Assembly (NCBI GenBank): GCA_000720375.1 | Contig: JOAA01000008.1 | Span: forward strand, 186,001-250,000 | Source: Rhodococcus rhodnii | GTDB taxonomy: Bacteria; Actinomycetota; Actinomycetes; Mycobacteriales; Pseudonocardiaceae | Length of the DNA stretch: 64,000 nt | Direction of reading: 5' to 3' | Shown: positions 27,530 to 35,908 of the stretch, in pieces | Layout: each line of letters opens with the position of its first letter | Numbering within the stretch: the first letter of the stretch is position 1 | Notes under the pieces: generated by a model | Told to the model about the DNA's origin: nothing | The model's database searches: none | Seen by the model: the letters and a program-made list of their open reading frames with translations, nothing else | Made by a program: the position numbers and the translations under genes

Positions 27530-28444
27530 TCAATATTCGCCACGCACGAGATTCGCTGGTTTCTCCCCGGCCGCGAACATCGCGATCTGACTTGCCGCCA
27601 CGGCATACGCACGCTCGAAGTTGCCTGCGCACGTTCCGGCGACGTGCGGGGTCAGCAGCAGGCCAGGGGCCGTCCACAGTGGATGATCCGACGGCAGCGG
27701 CTCGGGATCGGTGACGTCGAGCGCGGCACGCAATCGGCCCGATCGCAGTTCGGCCAGCAAGTCGTTGGTGACCACAACCGATCCGCGGGCCGCGTTCACC
27801 AGCACGGCACCGTCGGCCATCTGGGACAAGAACTCCGCGTCCACCATTCCGACGGTTTTCGCGGTAACGGGCACCATCAGAACGACGGCGTCGTAGTCGC
27901 CGAGCAACTGGGGAAGTTCGGCGACACCGTGCACGCCTTCCCGCGGGGTCATGCCGACCATCGTCACGTGCGCATCGAACGCTTCCAGCCTGCGCTTGAG
28001 CTGATTGCCAAGGTCACCGGCGCCGATTGTCAGCACGCGTTTACCTTGCATCGTGTCGGTCTTGTGCAAGTCCCAGCGACGTTCCGCCTGCGCGGCCGCG
28101 AACTCGCGCATCTCACGGTAGATGGTCAACAGCGCGGCCATCACCCACTCGGCCGTGCTGCCGCCGTGCGCACCTCGGCAATTGGCGAGCATGATGCCGT
28201 CAGGCACCTTGCCGATCCAGCTCTCCGCGCCCGCCGAGAGCAGCTGCACGAGCTTGAGGTTCGGCAGCTGCGGGAGGTACGCGATCGCCCGCGCCCCGGC
28301 CTGGAAGCCGGGGATCAGCACGTCCGCCTCCTCGGCACCGGGTGGCAGGGGTTCGCCAACCTCGAATCGGACCGGTCGCACGCCGGCCAGCTCGGCCAGC
28401 ACGGACATTCCGTGATCATCAGGTACCAGAACAGTGATCGGCAC
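27530..28444 (-). CDS. D-isomer-specific 2-hydroxyacid dehydrogenase
   Basis: 304 residues with N-terminal catalytic domain, Rossmann domain RVLTIGAGDLGNQLKRRLEAF, NAARGSVVVTNDLLAEL and C-terminal LLTPHVAGTC (catalytic His). The dinucleotide motif is GAGDLG rather than GxGxxG with Arg/Lys, and the Glu usually in the (D/E)P motif appears as DVTDPEPLP. This resembles the GhrA-like/unclassified group with phosphoglycerate-dehydrogenase fold. Substrate unknown. It reads in the same direction as the DoxX gene (about 50 nt apart) and is divergent from the hydrolase gene, with 58 nt between starts. Confidence 0.9.
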   Translation of the reverse strand: MPITVLVPDDHGMSVLAELAGVRPVRFEVGEPLPPGAEEADVLIPGFQAGARAIAYLPQLPNLKLVQLLSAGAESWIGKVPDGIMLANCRGAHGGSTAEWVMAALLTIYREMREFAAAQAERRWDLHKTDTMQGKRVLTIGAGDLGNQLKRRLEAFDAHVTMVGMTPREGVHGVAELPQLLGDYDAVVLMVPVTAKTVGMVDAEFLSQMADGAVLVNAARGSVVVTNDLLAELRSGRLRAALDVTDPEPLPSDHPLWTAPGLLLTPHVAGTCAGNFERAYAVAASQIAMFAAGEKPANLVRGEY

Positions 28445-28502
28445 GAAAACAACAGTAGGCCGTATTCATTTGCGGGGTCTGACTAGGGCAGACTCTGCGT
28501 CG

Positions 28503-29465
28503 ATGCACGAACACGACGTGACCTCGCCGGACGGGACGAGGATTCGCGGCTGGCGCACCGACAACCCGGGCCCGCCGGTGTTGCTGTGCCCGGGATTGGG
28601 CACGGCGCCGGAAGTGTGGCCGATGTTGCTGGTACCGGACGTGGGCGCGCGGGTGCTGTCGTGGTACCCACGCGGCACGATGGGATCGGACCGACCGGCT
28701 GACGAGAGCCGGATCGAGCTGGCCGATCACGTCGCGGACGCGCTGGCCGTGCTGGACGCCGCCGGAGTGCGGCGCTGTGTGGTGATGGGCTGGTCGGTCG
28801 GTGTGATGGTGGCCGCCGAACTGGCGCGCAGACACCCGGAACGGGTTTCCGGCCTGATGTTCACAGCGGGTGTGCCAGGTGATCTGTTCGGCGCGATGCT
28901 CAGTTCCCTGGGCATTCCCGCAGTACTGCGCCGCGCGCTCACGTTGACCGGCACACACGCGTTGCGCGCGATGTCGCCGCTGATCGACGCGGTCATGCAG
29001 CGCGTCCCGATGAACAAGTTGACCGCGACAGTCGCCCAGCACAGCGGCCTGATGCTGCCCGGCGCGGACACCAAGGCGGTCATCCACATGCTGCGCCAGT
29101 TCGTGCAACACGACTGGCGCTGGTACTTCACCCTCGCACTCGCCGTCAGTTCCGTACCCGCGAGAGATCTGCGGGGCGTGACGTGCCCGATCACCGTGCT
29201 CGCCGGGCAGTACGACCTGATGGCCTCGCCGGAGCGGGCGGCCAAGCCGGTCGCGATGCTGCCGCAAGCCCGCGTCCGGGTCGTCCCGACCAGCCATTTC
29301 CTGCCGCTCGAAGCCCCGGACGTGGTGGTCGAGGAGCTGCGCATGCTGCTGCGCCGGGTCACCGCGGTCGAGCGTGCCCGGGAACTGGCCCGGCCGCCGA
29401 GCCGCGATCCCATCGACGCGTTGATCCCACCCGCGCTTACCTACGGTTCACGGCTGCGCACCTAG
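28503..29465 (+). CDS. Alpha/beta hydrolase
   Basis: About 320 residues from ATG (MHEHDVTSPDGTRIRG). The fold markers are LLCPGLGTAPEVW (oxyanion strand), the nucleophile elbow VMGWSVGVMVAAELA (G-W-S-V-G), the acid Asp in LAGQYDLMASPE and the catalytic His in VPTSHFLPLEAPD. The cap region is of moderate size. Ester or lactone substrate unknown. The LppZ-like gene follows after 10 nt, so the two are probably co-transcribed. Confidence 0.9.
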   Translation: MHEHDVTSPDGTRIRGWRTDNPGPPVLLCPGLGTAPEVWPMLLVPDVGARVLSWYPRGTMGSDRPADESRIELADHVADALAVLDAAGVRRCVVMGWSVGVMVAAELARRHPERVSGLMFTAGVPGDLFGAMLSSLGIPAVLRRALTLTGTHALRAMSPLIDAVMQRVPMNKLTATVAQHSGLMLPGADTKAVIHMLRQFVQHDWRWYFTLALAVSSVPARDLRGVTCPITVLAGQYDLMASPERAAKPVAMLPQARVRVVPTSHFLPLEAPDVVVEELRMLLRRVTAVERARELARPPSRDPIDALIPPALTYGSRLRT

Positions 29466-29475
29466 CCTGGGTGAC

Positions 29476-30660
29476 GTGTCACGTTCCGGATGGCGGCTCG
29501 CCGCGTGCTGCGTCGCCGCAGGCCTCGCACTCAGCGGCTGCGTGTCGTTCGCCGAACAACCCCCGCCTGGGAAGTGGAGTGAGCAGCCCCAGCTTGCGCC
29601 GGAGACCGGCCCGAACGACGGCGCGGGTCCCGGCGGTGGCGGCGGCCCAGGCGGCGGTGGCGGTAACCAGGGCGGCCCGCCGACCCCGGTTCCCCCACCG
29701 GAGGGCTGCAAGGACTACCACCCGGCCGTGGTCGGCACGTGCATGGACACCATCGACTCGGTGGCGCCGTTCCCGAACAGCGACCCGCCCGCGGGTCTCG
29801 CGGGTGAGCGCAAGTCCGGCCGTGTGATGCAGGTCCGGTACGGCTCCGACCCGAGCGCCGTGACCACGCTCCCAGTCGACGCGACGACCGACGGCGGTCT
29901 GACCGGTCTCGCGCTGTCGCCGTCGTACGCCGAAGACCAATTGGTCTACGCGTACATCACGACGCCAACCGACAACCGTGTCGTGCGCTTCACCGCGGGC
30001 GACACACCGAAGCCTGTGCTGACCGGAATTCCTCGCGGACCGTCCGGCAACCGTGGCGCGCTGTTGCGTGACCGCACCGGCAATCTGCTCGTGGCAACGG
30101 GCGACGCGGGCAACCCCGCGCTGGCGGCTGACCCGAAGTCGTTGGCGGGCAAGCTGCTCCGTATCGACACGGCCGGAAAGCCCGCGAAGGGCAACCCGGA
30201 CCCGAGTTCGCCGGTGCTCGCCAGCGGTTTCCACTCGCCAGGCGGGATCTGCGTCGGCGTGGACAGCCGTCCGTGGGTGACCGACCGGTCGGCGCAACGC
30301 GACGCGATCTTCCGGGTGGATCCGGGCAAGCCGCTGGGCAATCCGTTGTGGAGCTGGCCGGACAAGCCCGGTGTCGCCGGGTGTGTCGTGACGCCGGCGC
30401 TGCTCATGGTGGCCACGTCGACCGCCGGGAACATGCAGAACCTGCCACTGAGCCCGGAAGGCGTGATCACCCAGAAGCCCACGGTGTCCATGCAGGACAA
30501 GGAGGGCTTCGGCCGGCTTGGCGGAATGGCCGTGCTGAACCCGACGTACGCGCTGGCCGGGACCGTGAACAAGTCCGGTGGCACCCCGGTGTCCAGCGAC
30601 GACCGGGTCGTGCTCGTGTCGATCGTGCCGCCCAACGTGGGCGGCGGCGGTAAGGACTAG
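29476..30660 (+). CDS. LppZ-like lipoprotein, glucose/sorbosone dehydrogenase-type propeller
   Basis: 394 residues from GTG. Signal peptide with lipobox ALSGC at about residue 22, then a Gly/Pro-rich linker (GGGGGPGGGGGNQGGPPTP) and a six-bladed-propeller domain related to PQQ-dependent sugar dehydrogenases: RVMQVRYGSDPSAVTTLP, RGALLRDRTGNLLVATGDAG, KLLRIDTAGKPAKGNPDP and FHSPGGICVGVDSRPWVTD. Position and form match LppZ of mycobacteria. It is surface-anchored; enzymatic activity has not been shown for that group as far as I know. Confidence 0.88.
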   Translation: MSRSGWRLAACCVAAGLALSGCVSFAEQPPPGKWSEQPQLAPETGPNDGAGPGGGGGPGGGGGNQGGPPTPVPPPEGCKDYHPAVVGTCMDTIDSVAPFPNSDPPAGLAGERKSGRVMQVRYGSDPSAVTTLPVDATTDGGLTGLALSPSYAEDQLVYAYITTPTDNRVVRFTAGDTPKPVLTGIPRGPSGNRGALLRDRTGNLLVATGDAGNPALAADPKSLAGKLLRIDTAGKPAKGNPDPSSPVLASGFHSPGGICVGVDSRPWVTDRSAQRDAIFRVDPGKPLGNPLWSWPDKPGVAGCVVTPALLMVATSTAGNMQNLPLSPEGVITQKPTVSMQDKEGFGRLGGMAVLNPTYALAGTVNKSGGTPVSSDDRVVLVSIVPPNVGGGGKD

Positions 30661-30776
30661 CTTCCAGACGGCGCAACCTGGCTCGGCGAGTGGCTGCTTG
30701 CCGTTTGTTGCGCGCCTTTATGGACATTCGACGTGCCACAGTTCCCCCGTCGACACGTTCGGATCAAGGGGGATTC

Positions 30777-31724
30777 ATGAAACGGTTGTACACAGCCCTG
30801 CTCGCGGCAGGTTTGGGGTTGGGGACGGTGGTCGCCGCACCGTCAGCCGCCGCGGCACCCACGCAATGCCAGTACGTAGCCCGTGACCTGCCGATCCCTG
30901 CTGGGGCCAGGGGTGCGGAGGTCGTCGCGTCGTCGAGCGACGACAAGTTACTCGTCGGCGAGGTCTACGGGGATCCTGAGCTGCAGGCCGTGGTGTGGCG
31001 AAACGGTGAGATCTACCAAGTGATGAAGTCGCCGTACCCGCCCCGGATGACTCCGCGAGGTATCAACAAGAACGGCGTGATCGTCGGCTGGATGGACGAC
31101 CTTCGCAGCTACACCGCGTACCGCCAGTTGATCGGCCGCTACTTCAAGCTGCACACGCAACCGGGCGACCATTCGATCGCGACCGCCGTCAACGACAACG
31201 GCGATATCGCGGGCGCGGTTTTCCCGATCGACGGACCGGACGTACGCACCGCAGTGGTGTGGGAACGGGACAAGCCGGGCTACACAGTGGTCGGCCCAGG
31301 CCAACCGGTCCTCGTGACCAACGACCGCAAGGTGCTGACCAACGAAGGCCTGCTGTTCGACCTCAACACCAAGACCAGCGTGTCGCTGGGCGTGCGCGAG
31401 CCGTTCTCCTTGGACAACGGACGGATCTTCGGCTGGGGCTTCGGATCCATCCCGGAGTGGAACACCTCCGGTCAGGTGGTCGCCAGGTATGACCAGGGCG
31501 TCCAGGGACTCGGCGTGAACAACCACAACACCCTGTTCGGAAGCTTCGGCCCGAGCACCGTCAACCCGGGCCTGTGGCGCAACGGCACCTGGACCGCCAT
31601 TCAAGCCGACAAGCTGCCGATGGCATGGGGCTACGGCGACATCTCCGACGACGAGGTCATCACCGGCAACTACCGCACCGCCAATGGCGACAGGGTCGCG
31701 GCCCAATGGTTCTGCGCACCATGA
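30777..31724 (+). CDS. Secreted HAF-repeat-like protein, copy 1 of 3
   Basis: 315 residues. Sec signal peptide MKRLYTALLAAGLGLGTVV with cleavage near AAAAP; the start follows AAGGGGGATTC. The mature protein has blade-like repeats built on a turn motif: INKNGVIVGW, VNDNGDIAGAV, VNNHNTLFGSF and ISDDEVITGNY. This is the pattern of the HAF extracellular-repeat family, probably a beta-propeller. One Cys near the mature N-terminus (PTQCQYVARDLPIP) and one three residues from the C-terminus (AQWFCAP) are conserved in all three copies and could close the ring with a disulfide. First gene of a tandem triplet. Function unknown. Confidence 0.85.
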   Translation: MKRLYTALLAAGLGLGTVVAAPSAAAAPTQCQYVARDLPIPAGARGAEVVASSSDDKLLVGEVYGDPELQAVVWRNGEIYQVMKSPYPPRMTPRGINKNGVIVGWMDDLRSYTAYRQLIGRYFKLHTQPGDHSIATAVNDNGDIAGAVFPIDGPDVRTAVVWERDKPGYTVVGPGQPVLVTNDRKVLTNEGLLFDLNTKTSVSLGVREPFSLDNGRIFGWGFGSIPEWNTSGQVVARYDQGVQGLGVNNHNTLFGSFGPSTVNPGLWRNGTWTAIQADKLPMAWGYGDISDDEVITGNYRTANGDRVAAQWFCAP

Positions 31725-31738
31725 TTCGAGGGGGATTC

Positions 31739-32677
31739 ATGAAACTGCTCACCGCATTGCTGACGGCAGGTTTGGCATTGGGCACGGTTGTGGCCGCACC
31801 GTCAGCCGCCGCAGCACCCGCACAGTGTCAGTACGTCGCCCGCAACCTGCCGCTGCCCGCTGGGGCCACCGGTTCGCGCATCTGGTCGTCGTCGAGCGAC
31901 GACAAGCTGGTCCTCGGCGAGGTCTACGGCGTTTCGCATCAGCACGGCGTGATCTGGCGCGACGGCAAGATCTGGCAAGTGGTGCACGCGCCGGACATGA
32001 TCAGGGTGAACCCCAGGGCCGTCAACAAAAACGGCGTGGTCGTCGGCTCCATGTCCGACACCAGAAGCACCACGGCATTCCGCATGTTGATCGGCCGCTA
32101 CTTCAAACTGCACACGGAACCCGGCTACGAGTCGACCGCGTACGCCATCAACGACAACGGCGACATCGCTGGCTCGGTCTTCCCTTCCGGGGGAGGAGAA
32201 CGCACGGCAGTGGTGTGGGAGCGGGACAAGCCGGGCTACACGGTCATCGGCCCCGGCCAGGCGATCATCGTCACCGCCGACCGCAAAGCGCTGACCAACG
32301 AAGGCCTGTTGTTCGACCTCAACACCAAGACCAGCGTGTCGCTGGGCGCACGGGAGCCGTTCAGCCTGGACAACGGACGGATCTTCGGCTGGGGCTTCGG
32401 ATCCATCCCGGAGTGGAACACCTCCGGCCAACTGGTCGCCAGGTACGACCTCGGTGTCCAAGGACTCGGCGTGAACAACCACAACACCCTGTTCGGCGGC
32501 TACGGACCGACCCGCATCGACCCCGGCCTGTGGCGCAACGGGACGTGGACCGCGATCCAGGCCGACAAGATGCCGGACCCGTGGGGCTACGGCGACATCT
32601 CCGACGACGAGGTCATCACCGGCAACTACCGCACTGACCACGGCGACTTCGCAGCCCAATGGTTCTGCGCACCATGA
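31739..32677 (+). CDS. Secreted HAF-repeat-like protein, copy 2 of 3
   Basis: 312 residues starting MKLLTALLTAGLALGTVVAA, 14 nt after copy 1, with AGGGGGATTC as ribosome site. Turn motifs VNKNGVVVGSM, INDNGDIAGSV, VNNHNTLFGGY and ISDDEVITGNY recur, and the Cys pair (PAQCQYVAR, AQWFCAP) is kept. The segment SLDNGRIFGWGFGSIPEWNT is identical in copies 1 and 2. Differences concentrate in the first half (IWSSSSDDKLVLGEVYGVSH), suggesting variation of a binding face while the scaffold is kept. Exported; function unknown. Confidence 0.85.
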   Translation: MKLLTALLTAGLALGTVVAAPSAAAAPAQCQYVARNLPLPAGATGSRIWSSSSDDKLVLGEVYGVSHQHGVIWRDGKIWQVVHAPDMIRVNPRAVNKNGVVVGSMSDTRSTTAFRMLIGRYFKLHTEPGYESTAYAINDNGDIAGSVFPSGGGERTAVVWERDKPGYTVIGPGQAIIVTADRKALTNEGLLFDLNTKTSVSLGAREPFSLDNGRIFGWGFGSIPEWNTSGQLVARYDLGVQGLGVNNHNTLFGGYGPTRIDPGLWRNGTWTAIQADKMPDPWGYGDISDDEVITGNYRTDHGDFAAQWFCAP

Positions 32678-32691
32678 CTCGAGGGGGATTC

Positions 32692-33630
32692 GTGAAACTG
32701 CTCACGGCGTTGGTCACGGCAGGCTTAGGTTTGGCGACAGTGGTCGCACCGTCAGCCGCCGCAGCACCCACGCAATGCCAGTACGTCGCCCGCGATTTGC
32801 CAATACCCAGTGGTGCTGACAGAGCGTCCGCCGTGGCGTCGTCAAGCGATGACAGGTTGGTCCTCGGTTCGTACTCGGCACAGGGCAACCAGCATGCCGT
32901 GCTCTGGCGCAACGGCGCGATCCACCAAGTGCTGCCGTCACCGCCCAACACCATCGTGAGTCCAACCGGGGTCAACAAGCACGGCGTGGTCGTCGGACAG
33001 GTGGCCGGCAATGGCCTGCGGGCGTACCGGCAGTTGCTCGGCCGCTTCTTCACGCTGTACACGACACCAGGCCACCACTCGTACGCCACGGCCATCAACG
33101 ACAACGGCGACATCGCGGGCGGGCTCATGTCCGTCTCCGACCCGGCACAACTCACCGCGGTTGTGTGGGAACGGGACAAGCCTGGGTTGACGGTGGTCGG
33201 CTCCGGCCAGGCGGTCCTCATCACCAATGACCGCAAGGTGCTGACGGACAACGGAACCCTGTTCGATCTCGCCACCGGAACCAGCGTGAACCTCAACGCG
33301 TCGTCGCCGTTCGTGCTGGACAACGAGCGGATCTTCGGCTGGGGACACGAATCCATCCCCGAGTGGGACACTCGCGGGCAGCGCGTGGCGAACTACGACC
33401 TCGGTGTCGAGCCACTCGGCGTCAACAGCCACAACACGCTGTTCGGCGGTTATGGGCCGAACCCCGTCATCCCGGGGTTATGGCGGGGCGGTGTATGGAC
33501 TCCGATCCAGGCCGACAAACTGCCGCTGACGTATGGCTATGGCGACGTCACCGACGACGAAGTCCTTGTCGGCAACCACGAGGGCATCCGGGGTCTGATG
33601 ACCGCGGCCCAGTGGTTCTGCGCTCCCTAA
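32692..33630 (+). CDS. Secreted HAF-repeat-like protein, copy 3 of 3
   Basis: 312 residues from GTG (VKLLTALVTAGLGLATVV), again with AGGGGGATTC upstream, 14 nt after copy 2. Motifs VNKHGVVVGQV, INDNGDIAGGL, VNSHNTLFGGY and VTDDEVLVGNH; Cys pair retained. The most diverged copy: SLDNGRIFGWG of the others is VLDNERIFGWG and GSIPEWNT is ESIPEWDT. It ends 1 nt before the convergent TetR gene, whose 3' end contains a hairpin that could terminate this transcript. Confidence 0.85.
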   Translation: MKLLTALVTAGLGLATVVAPSAAAAPTQCQYVARDLPIPSGADRASAVASSSDDRLVLGSYSAQGNQHAVLWRNGAIHQVLPSPPNTIVSPTGVNKHGVVVGQVAGNGLRAYRQLLGRFFTLYTTPGHHSYATAINDNGDIAGGLMSVSDPAQLTAVVWERDKPGLTVVGSGQAVLITNDRKVLTDNGTLFDLATGTSVNLNASSPFVLDNERIFGWGHESIPEWDTRGQRVANYDLGVEPLGVNSHNTLFGGYGPNPVIPGLWRGGVWTPIQADKLPLTYGYGDVTDDEVLVGNHEGIRGLMTAAQWFCAP

Positions 33631-33631
33631 G

Positions 33632-34186
33632 TCACTGGCCGATCAGGCCGCGGCCCACTTCCAGGGCCGCGGCCTGCTTCTGTGCCAGCGTCGCGTCCGT
33701 TTCCTTCAGCGCGAACTGGCCCATGTGCAGGACCATGACCGCCAAGCGGGCCTTGAGCTGGTCGGCCAGCGAAGCGCCCGGGTCGACGAGGAACTCGACG
33801 AAGGCCTTCATCCGCTCGTGGCCCTTCAAGCCTGCCGCCAGCTCCCGCAGCGCGGGCTGGTTCTCCTGCATCAGGCGCATCAGCTTGAAGTGCCCGCCAC
33901 CTTCGTTGATCGCCGCGGCGTAGCGCTCCAGCAGTGCAAGGCGGTTCTCCGGGGTCGGGTCCTTGTCGGCCATCCACTCGGCGACCTTGTCGAGCCGTTC
34001 GCCCGCCGCCTGCAGGAGGCTGGTGATGATCTCTTCCTTGGTCTTGAAGTGGTAGTACAGCGCTGCCTTGGTCACGCCGAGGCGCTCGGCGATCTCCCGT
34101 AGCGAGGTCTTGTCGTAGCCCTGCTCGCCGAAGAGCTCGAGGGCGACGTCCTGAATCTTTTCCCTGGTATCGGACCTGGTGCCCAT
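33632..34186 (-). CDS. TetR-family repressor of the adjacent MFS pump
   Basis: 184 residues from MGTRSDTREKIQDVALELF, with GGGAGAGAAG upstream; the longer frame adds no coherent sequence. The N-terminal HTH (about 8-55) reads TSLREIAERLGVTKAALYYHF. The ligand domain is helical, ending LEVGRGLIGQ. Divergent from the DHA2-type transporter with a palindromic region between: the classic layout of a local drug-responsive repressor. Confidence 0.94.
   Translation of the reverse strand: MGTRSDTREKIQDVALELFGEQGYDKTSLREIAERLGVTKAALYYHFKTKEEIITSLLQAAGERLDKVAEWMADKDPTPENRLALLERYAAAINEGGGHFKLMRLMQENQPALRELAAGLKGHERMKAFVEFLVDPGASLADQLKARLAVMVLHMGQFALKETDATLAQKQAAALEVGRGLIGQ
33644..33676. terminator. Hairpin inside the TetR 3' end
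   Basis: A perfect 13-bp repeat CAGGCCGCGGCCC with its complement and a 7-nt loop lies within the last TetR codons, 14 nt after the stop of HAF copy 3. It could terminate transcription in either direction. Confidence 0.6.
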
Positions 34187-34221
34187 CTTCTCTCCCGAAC
34201 TTACTTGACGACCGGCTAGCA

Positions 34222-34241
34222 CTAGCTTACCGTACGGCTAG
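34222..34241. promoter_or_regulatory. Putative TetR operator
   Basis: CTAGC-N10-GCTAG centred between the divergent TetR and MFS starts, flanked by further CTAGC half sites and by an outer TTACTTG/CAAGTAA pair. The assignment rests on symmetry and position only. Confidence 0.5.
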
Positions 34242-34284
34242 CAAGTTACCTAGCCGGGCGGCAAGTAAGCATAGCGGGGATTCG

Positions 34285-35853
34285 ATGACTGATCGAACGA
34301 CTACAGCACCTCTCACGAAGCGCAAGCAGTACACAGTCTTCGCCGGACTGATGATCGGCATCCTGTTGGCCATGCTCGACAACATGATCGTGGGCACCGC
34401 CATGCCGACGATCGTCGGGGATCTCGGTGGCCTCAATCACTTCGCCTGGGTCGTCACGGCGTACACCCTGGCGTCCGCGGTCTCCACGCCGATCTGGGGA
34501 AAGCTGAGCGACCTCTACGGCCGCAAGGGCATGTTCATGGCCTCGATCGTGCTGTTCCTGATCGGCTCCGCGCTGGCAGGCACATCCGGGTCGATGACGG
34601 AACTGATCGCCTACCGCGCGGTGCAAGGCCTGGGCGCGGGTGGCCTGATGGTCGGCGCCATGGCGATCATGGCCGAGATGGTCGCGCCCAAGGACCGGGG
34701 CAAGATGCAGGGCATGTTCGCGGCCGTGATGCCGGTCGCGATGGTCGGCGGGCCGTTCCTCGGCGGCTTCATCACCGACTACCTGGACTGGCGCTGGGCG
34801 TTCTACGTCAACCTGCCGCTGGGCATCCTCGCGCTGTTCGTGGTGGGCGCGACGTTGAACCTGCCGAAGCGCAGCCCAGGCAAGGCCGTGATCGACTACT
34901 GGGGCGCGGGCCTGCTGACGCTGGGCATCGGTTCGCTGGTACTGCTCGCGACCTGGGGTGGCACGGAGTACGCGTGGGGTTCGTGGCAGATCATCGGCCT
35001 CGGCCTGCTGACGGTGGCCGCACTGGCGGCGTTCGTCTGGGTGGAGAACCGCGTGGCGGAGCCGATCCTGCCGCTGAAGCTGTTCAAGATCCGCAACTTC
35101 ACGCTCGCCTCGGTGCTGGCGTTCATGTCCGGCTTCGCGATGTTCGGCGCGGTCAGCTTCCTGCCGCAGTACCAGCAGATCGTGCAGGGCGCGTCGGCGA
35201 CGAACAGCGGGTTGCTGCTGCTGCCGATGATGGCGGGCGTGCTGGTCTTCTCGACCGTGGCAGGCCAGCTGACCAGCCGGACCGGGCACTACCGCAGCTT
35301 CCCGATCATCGGCATGGGCGTGATGGCCATCGGCACGTTGCTGCTGACGCAGCTCGGCCTGACCACTTCGTCGTTCACGTCGAGCATGTACATCGTCGTG
35401 ATCGGCGCGGGCCTCGGATTCCTGATGGGTACGACGAACCTGATCGCTCAGAACAGCGTCGAGCTGCGTGACCTCGGCGTCGCGACGAGCACGGCCACGT
35501 TCGCCCGCAGCATCGGCGGTTCACTCGGCGTCGCCGTGCTCGGATCGATCTTCGCCAACCGGATCACCGACAGCATGACCAGCGCACTCGGGTCAGCCGG
35601 CGCGCAGCTGACCAGCGCGGGCGGGCAGCTGAGCCCGAAGATGATCGAGGGACTGCCCGCGCCGGTGCGGGACGCCTACCTCGGCGGCATGGTTTCCGGG
35701 ATCCAGGGCATCTTCCTGTGGGCGACGGTGTTCATCGCCATCGGGTTCGTGGTGTCGTGGTTCGTGAAATCCGAGCCGTTGCGGGACTTCACGGTCGCCT
35801 CATCGTCCACTGAGGAGGGTGCGGCCAAGCCGGTCCCGGTCCTCGCGGACTGA
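34285..35853 (+). CDS. MFS drug:proton antiporter of the DHA2 (EmrB/QacA) type
   Basis: 522 residues, 14 predicted helices. Start with GGGGA upstream. The helix-1 region MLDNMIVGTAMPTIVGDL, the motif-A loop WGKLSDLYGRKGMFM and motif C (VMPVAMVGGPFLGGFIT) identify the DHA2 group. A cytoplasmic membrane exporter of lipophilic drugs or an antibiotic. Divergent from its TetR; a large hairpin terminates the transcript. The substrate cannot be deduced. Confidence 0.94.
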   Translation: MTDRTTTAPLTKRKQYTVFAGLMIGILLAMLDNMIVGTAMPTIVGDLGGLNHFAWVVTAYTLASAVSTPIWGKLSDLYGRKGMFMASIVLFLIGSALAGTSGSMTELIAYRAVQGLGAGGLMVGAMAIMAEMVAPKDRGKMQGMFAAVMPVAMVGGPFLGGFITDYLDWRWAFYVNLPLGILALFVVGATLNLPKRSPGKAVIDYWGAGLLTLGIGSLVLLATWGGTEYAWGSWQIIGLGLLTVAALAAFVWVENRVAEPILPLKLFKIRNFTLASVLAFMSGFAMFGAVSFLPQYQQIVQGASATNSGLLLLPMMAGVLVFSTVAGQLTSRTGHYRSFPIIGMGVMAIGTLLLTQLGLTTSSFTSSMYIVVIGAGLGFLMGTTNLIAQNSVELRDLGVATSTATFARSIGGSLGVAVLGSIFANRITDSMTSALGSAGAQLTSAGGQLSPKMIEGLPAPVRDAYLGGMVSGIQGIFLWATVFIAIGFVVSWFVKSEPLRDFTVASSSTEEGAAKPVPVLAD

Positions 35854-35903
35854 CCCTCGTGAGTGTTTTGGCCGGTTCTAACCGGCCAAAACACTCACGA
35901 GGG
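35854..35903. terminator. Perfect 24-bp-arm hairpin between MFS and gatB
   Basis: The left arm begins CCCTCGTGAGTGTTTTGG and runs 35854-35877; the right arm (35880-35903) is its exact reverse complement; the loop is only CT. It fills the 55-nt gap between convergent stops and so acts as a bidirectional terminator. The perfect arms suggest a dispersed genomic hairpin element. Confidence 0.85.
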
Positions 35904-35908
35904 GGTCT

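Larger units (their letters stand above)
30777..33630 (+). repeat. Tandem triplication of a secreted-protein gene
   Basis: Three consecutive genes of about 940-950 nt share length, signal peptide, Cys pair and repeat layout. Each junction repeats the same 15-20 nt: the stop lies in CCATGA, then TTCGAG or CTCGAG, GGGGGATTC and the next start. Copies 1 and 2 are near-identical in their last third (for example around 31335-31470 versus 32290-32430). Copy 3 is more diverged. This indicates duplication with later gene conversion. Confidence 0.85.
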
